Shown here: positions 5,112 to 5,231 of the stretch, piece by piece | Layout: every line of letters begins with the position of its first letter | How positions within the stretch are numbered: the stretch's first letter is position 1 | DNA from: Nitrososphaerales archaeon TH5888 | GTDB lineage: Archaea; Thermoproteota; Nitrososphaeria; Nitrososphaerales; Nitrososphaeraceae | Assembly: GCA_014523595.1 (NCBI GenBank) | Contig: JAATVN010000101.1 | Coordinates: forward strand, 1 to 5,231 | Direction of reading: 5' to 3' | DNA length: 5,231 nt | The notes under the pieces: model-generated | Told to the model about the DNA's origin: nothing | The model's input: only the letters and a program-made list of their open reading frames with translations | Database searches by the model: none | Program-made: the position numbers and the translations under genes

Positions 5112-5231
5112 ATGTCCTCTGTAGAAAAAATTATTACTTCACTATCTGAACTTGAAAAGGATATTGAGAGTTTGTCAGTCAAAGTTCAAGACATGAAAAA
5201 GAGAATAATATCTACATCAGACAAAGAAATA
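5112..5231 (+). CDS. partial coiled-coil protein, N-terminus only
   Basis: An open frame starts at ATG 5112 and runs off the end of the window, giving 40 residues. The protein begins MSSVEKIITSLSELEKDIES and continues with alternating hydrophobic and charged residues (I, L, L, I, L, V, V, M at roughly heptad spacing), a pattern of an amphipathic helix or coiled coil without cysteines or a signal peptide. The TATA box about 31 nt upstream and the 75-bp gap after NAC support a real start. I cannot name the family from this fragment. Confidence 0.65.
   Translation, partial: MSSVEKIITSLSELEKDIESLSVKVQDMKKRIISTSDKEI

Overview
This 5.2-kb stretch looks like the chromosome of an AT-rich archaeon, most probably an ammonia-oxidising thaumarchaeote (Nitrososphaerales-like). 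The evidence is archaeal: a TiaS enzyme, an aTrm56 SPOUT methylase, a zinc-ribbon MBF1, an archaeal NAC with UBA domain, TATA boxes about 25-30 nt ahead of genes, near-leaderless starts, and tRNA genes without encoded CCA and with bulge-helix-bulge introns. The order-level assignment is inference. No mobile element, CRISPR array or foreign-looking segment is visible.

Layout. Left (79-1440, + strand): tiaS, which puts agmatine on C34 of tRNA-Ile2(CAU). Convergent to it (1491-1609, - strand) is a 119-nt initiator tRNA-Met(CAU) gene interrupted twice: a 14-nt intron in the D-loop between G18 and G19, and a 30-nt intron inside the T-stem between positions 52 and 53. After about 260 bp of AT-rich spacer comes a 122-nt tRNA-Leu(CAG) gene (1872-1993, - strand), also interrupted twice: 17 nt in the anticodon stem (30/31) and 20 nt at the canonical 37/38 site. 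All four introns were derived by hand from bulge-helix-bulge folds that restore complete cloverleaves of 75 and 85 nt.

Middle (2052-4094, - strand): a tight operon MBF1 - hflX - trm56, with overlaps of 8 nt and 1 nt. It joins a translation-associated HTH factor, a 50S-binding GTPase and the tRNA C56 2'-O-methylase.

Right (4228-5036, + strand): divergently transcribed from a TATA box, a PUA-domain RNA-binding protein that starts with TTG, overlapping by 4 nt the gene for the nascent polypeptide-associated complex protein. A last gene, predicted coiled coil, starts at 5112 and runs off the end.

The common theme is translation: tRNA genes, two tRNA-modifying enzymes, ribosome-associated factors and a nascent-chain chaperone. 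The most notable content is the pair of doubly split tRNA genes, above all the initiator tRNA, which ordinary scanning could easily miss or mis-splice.
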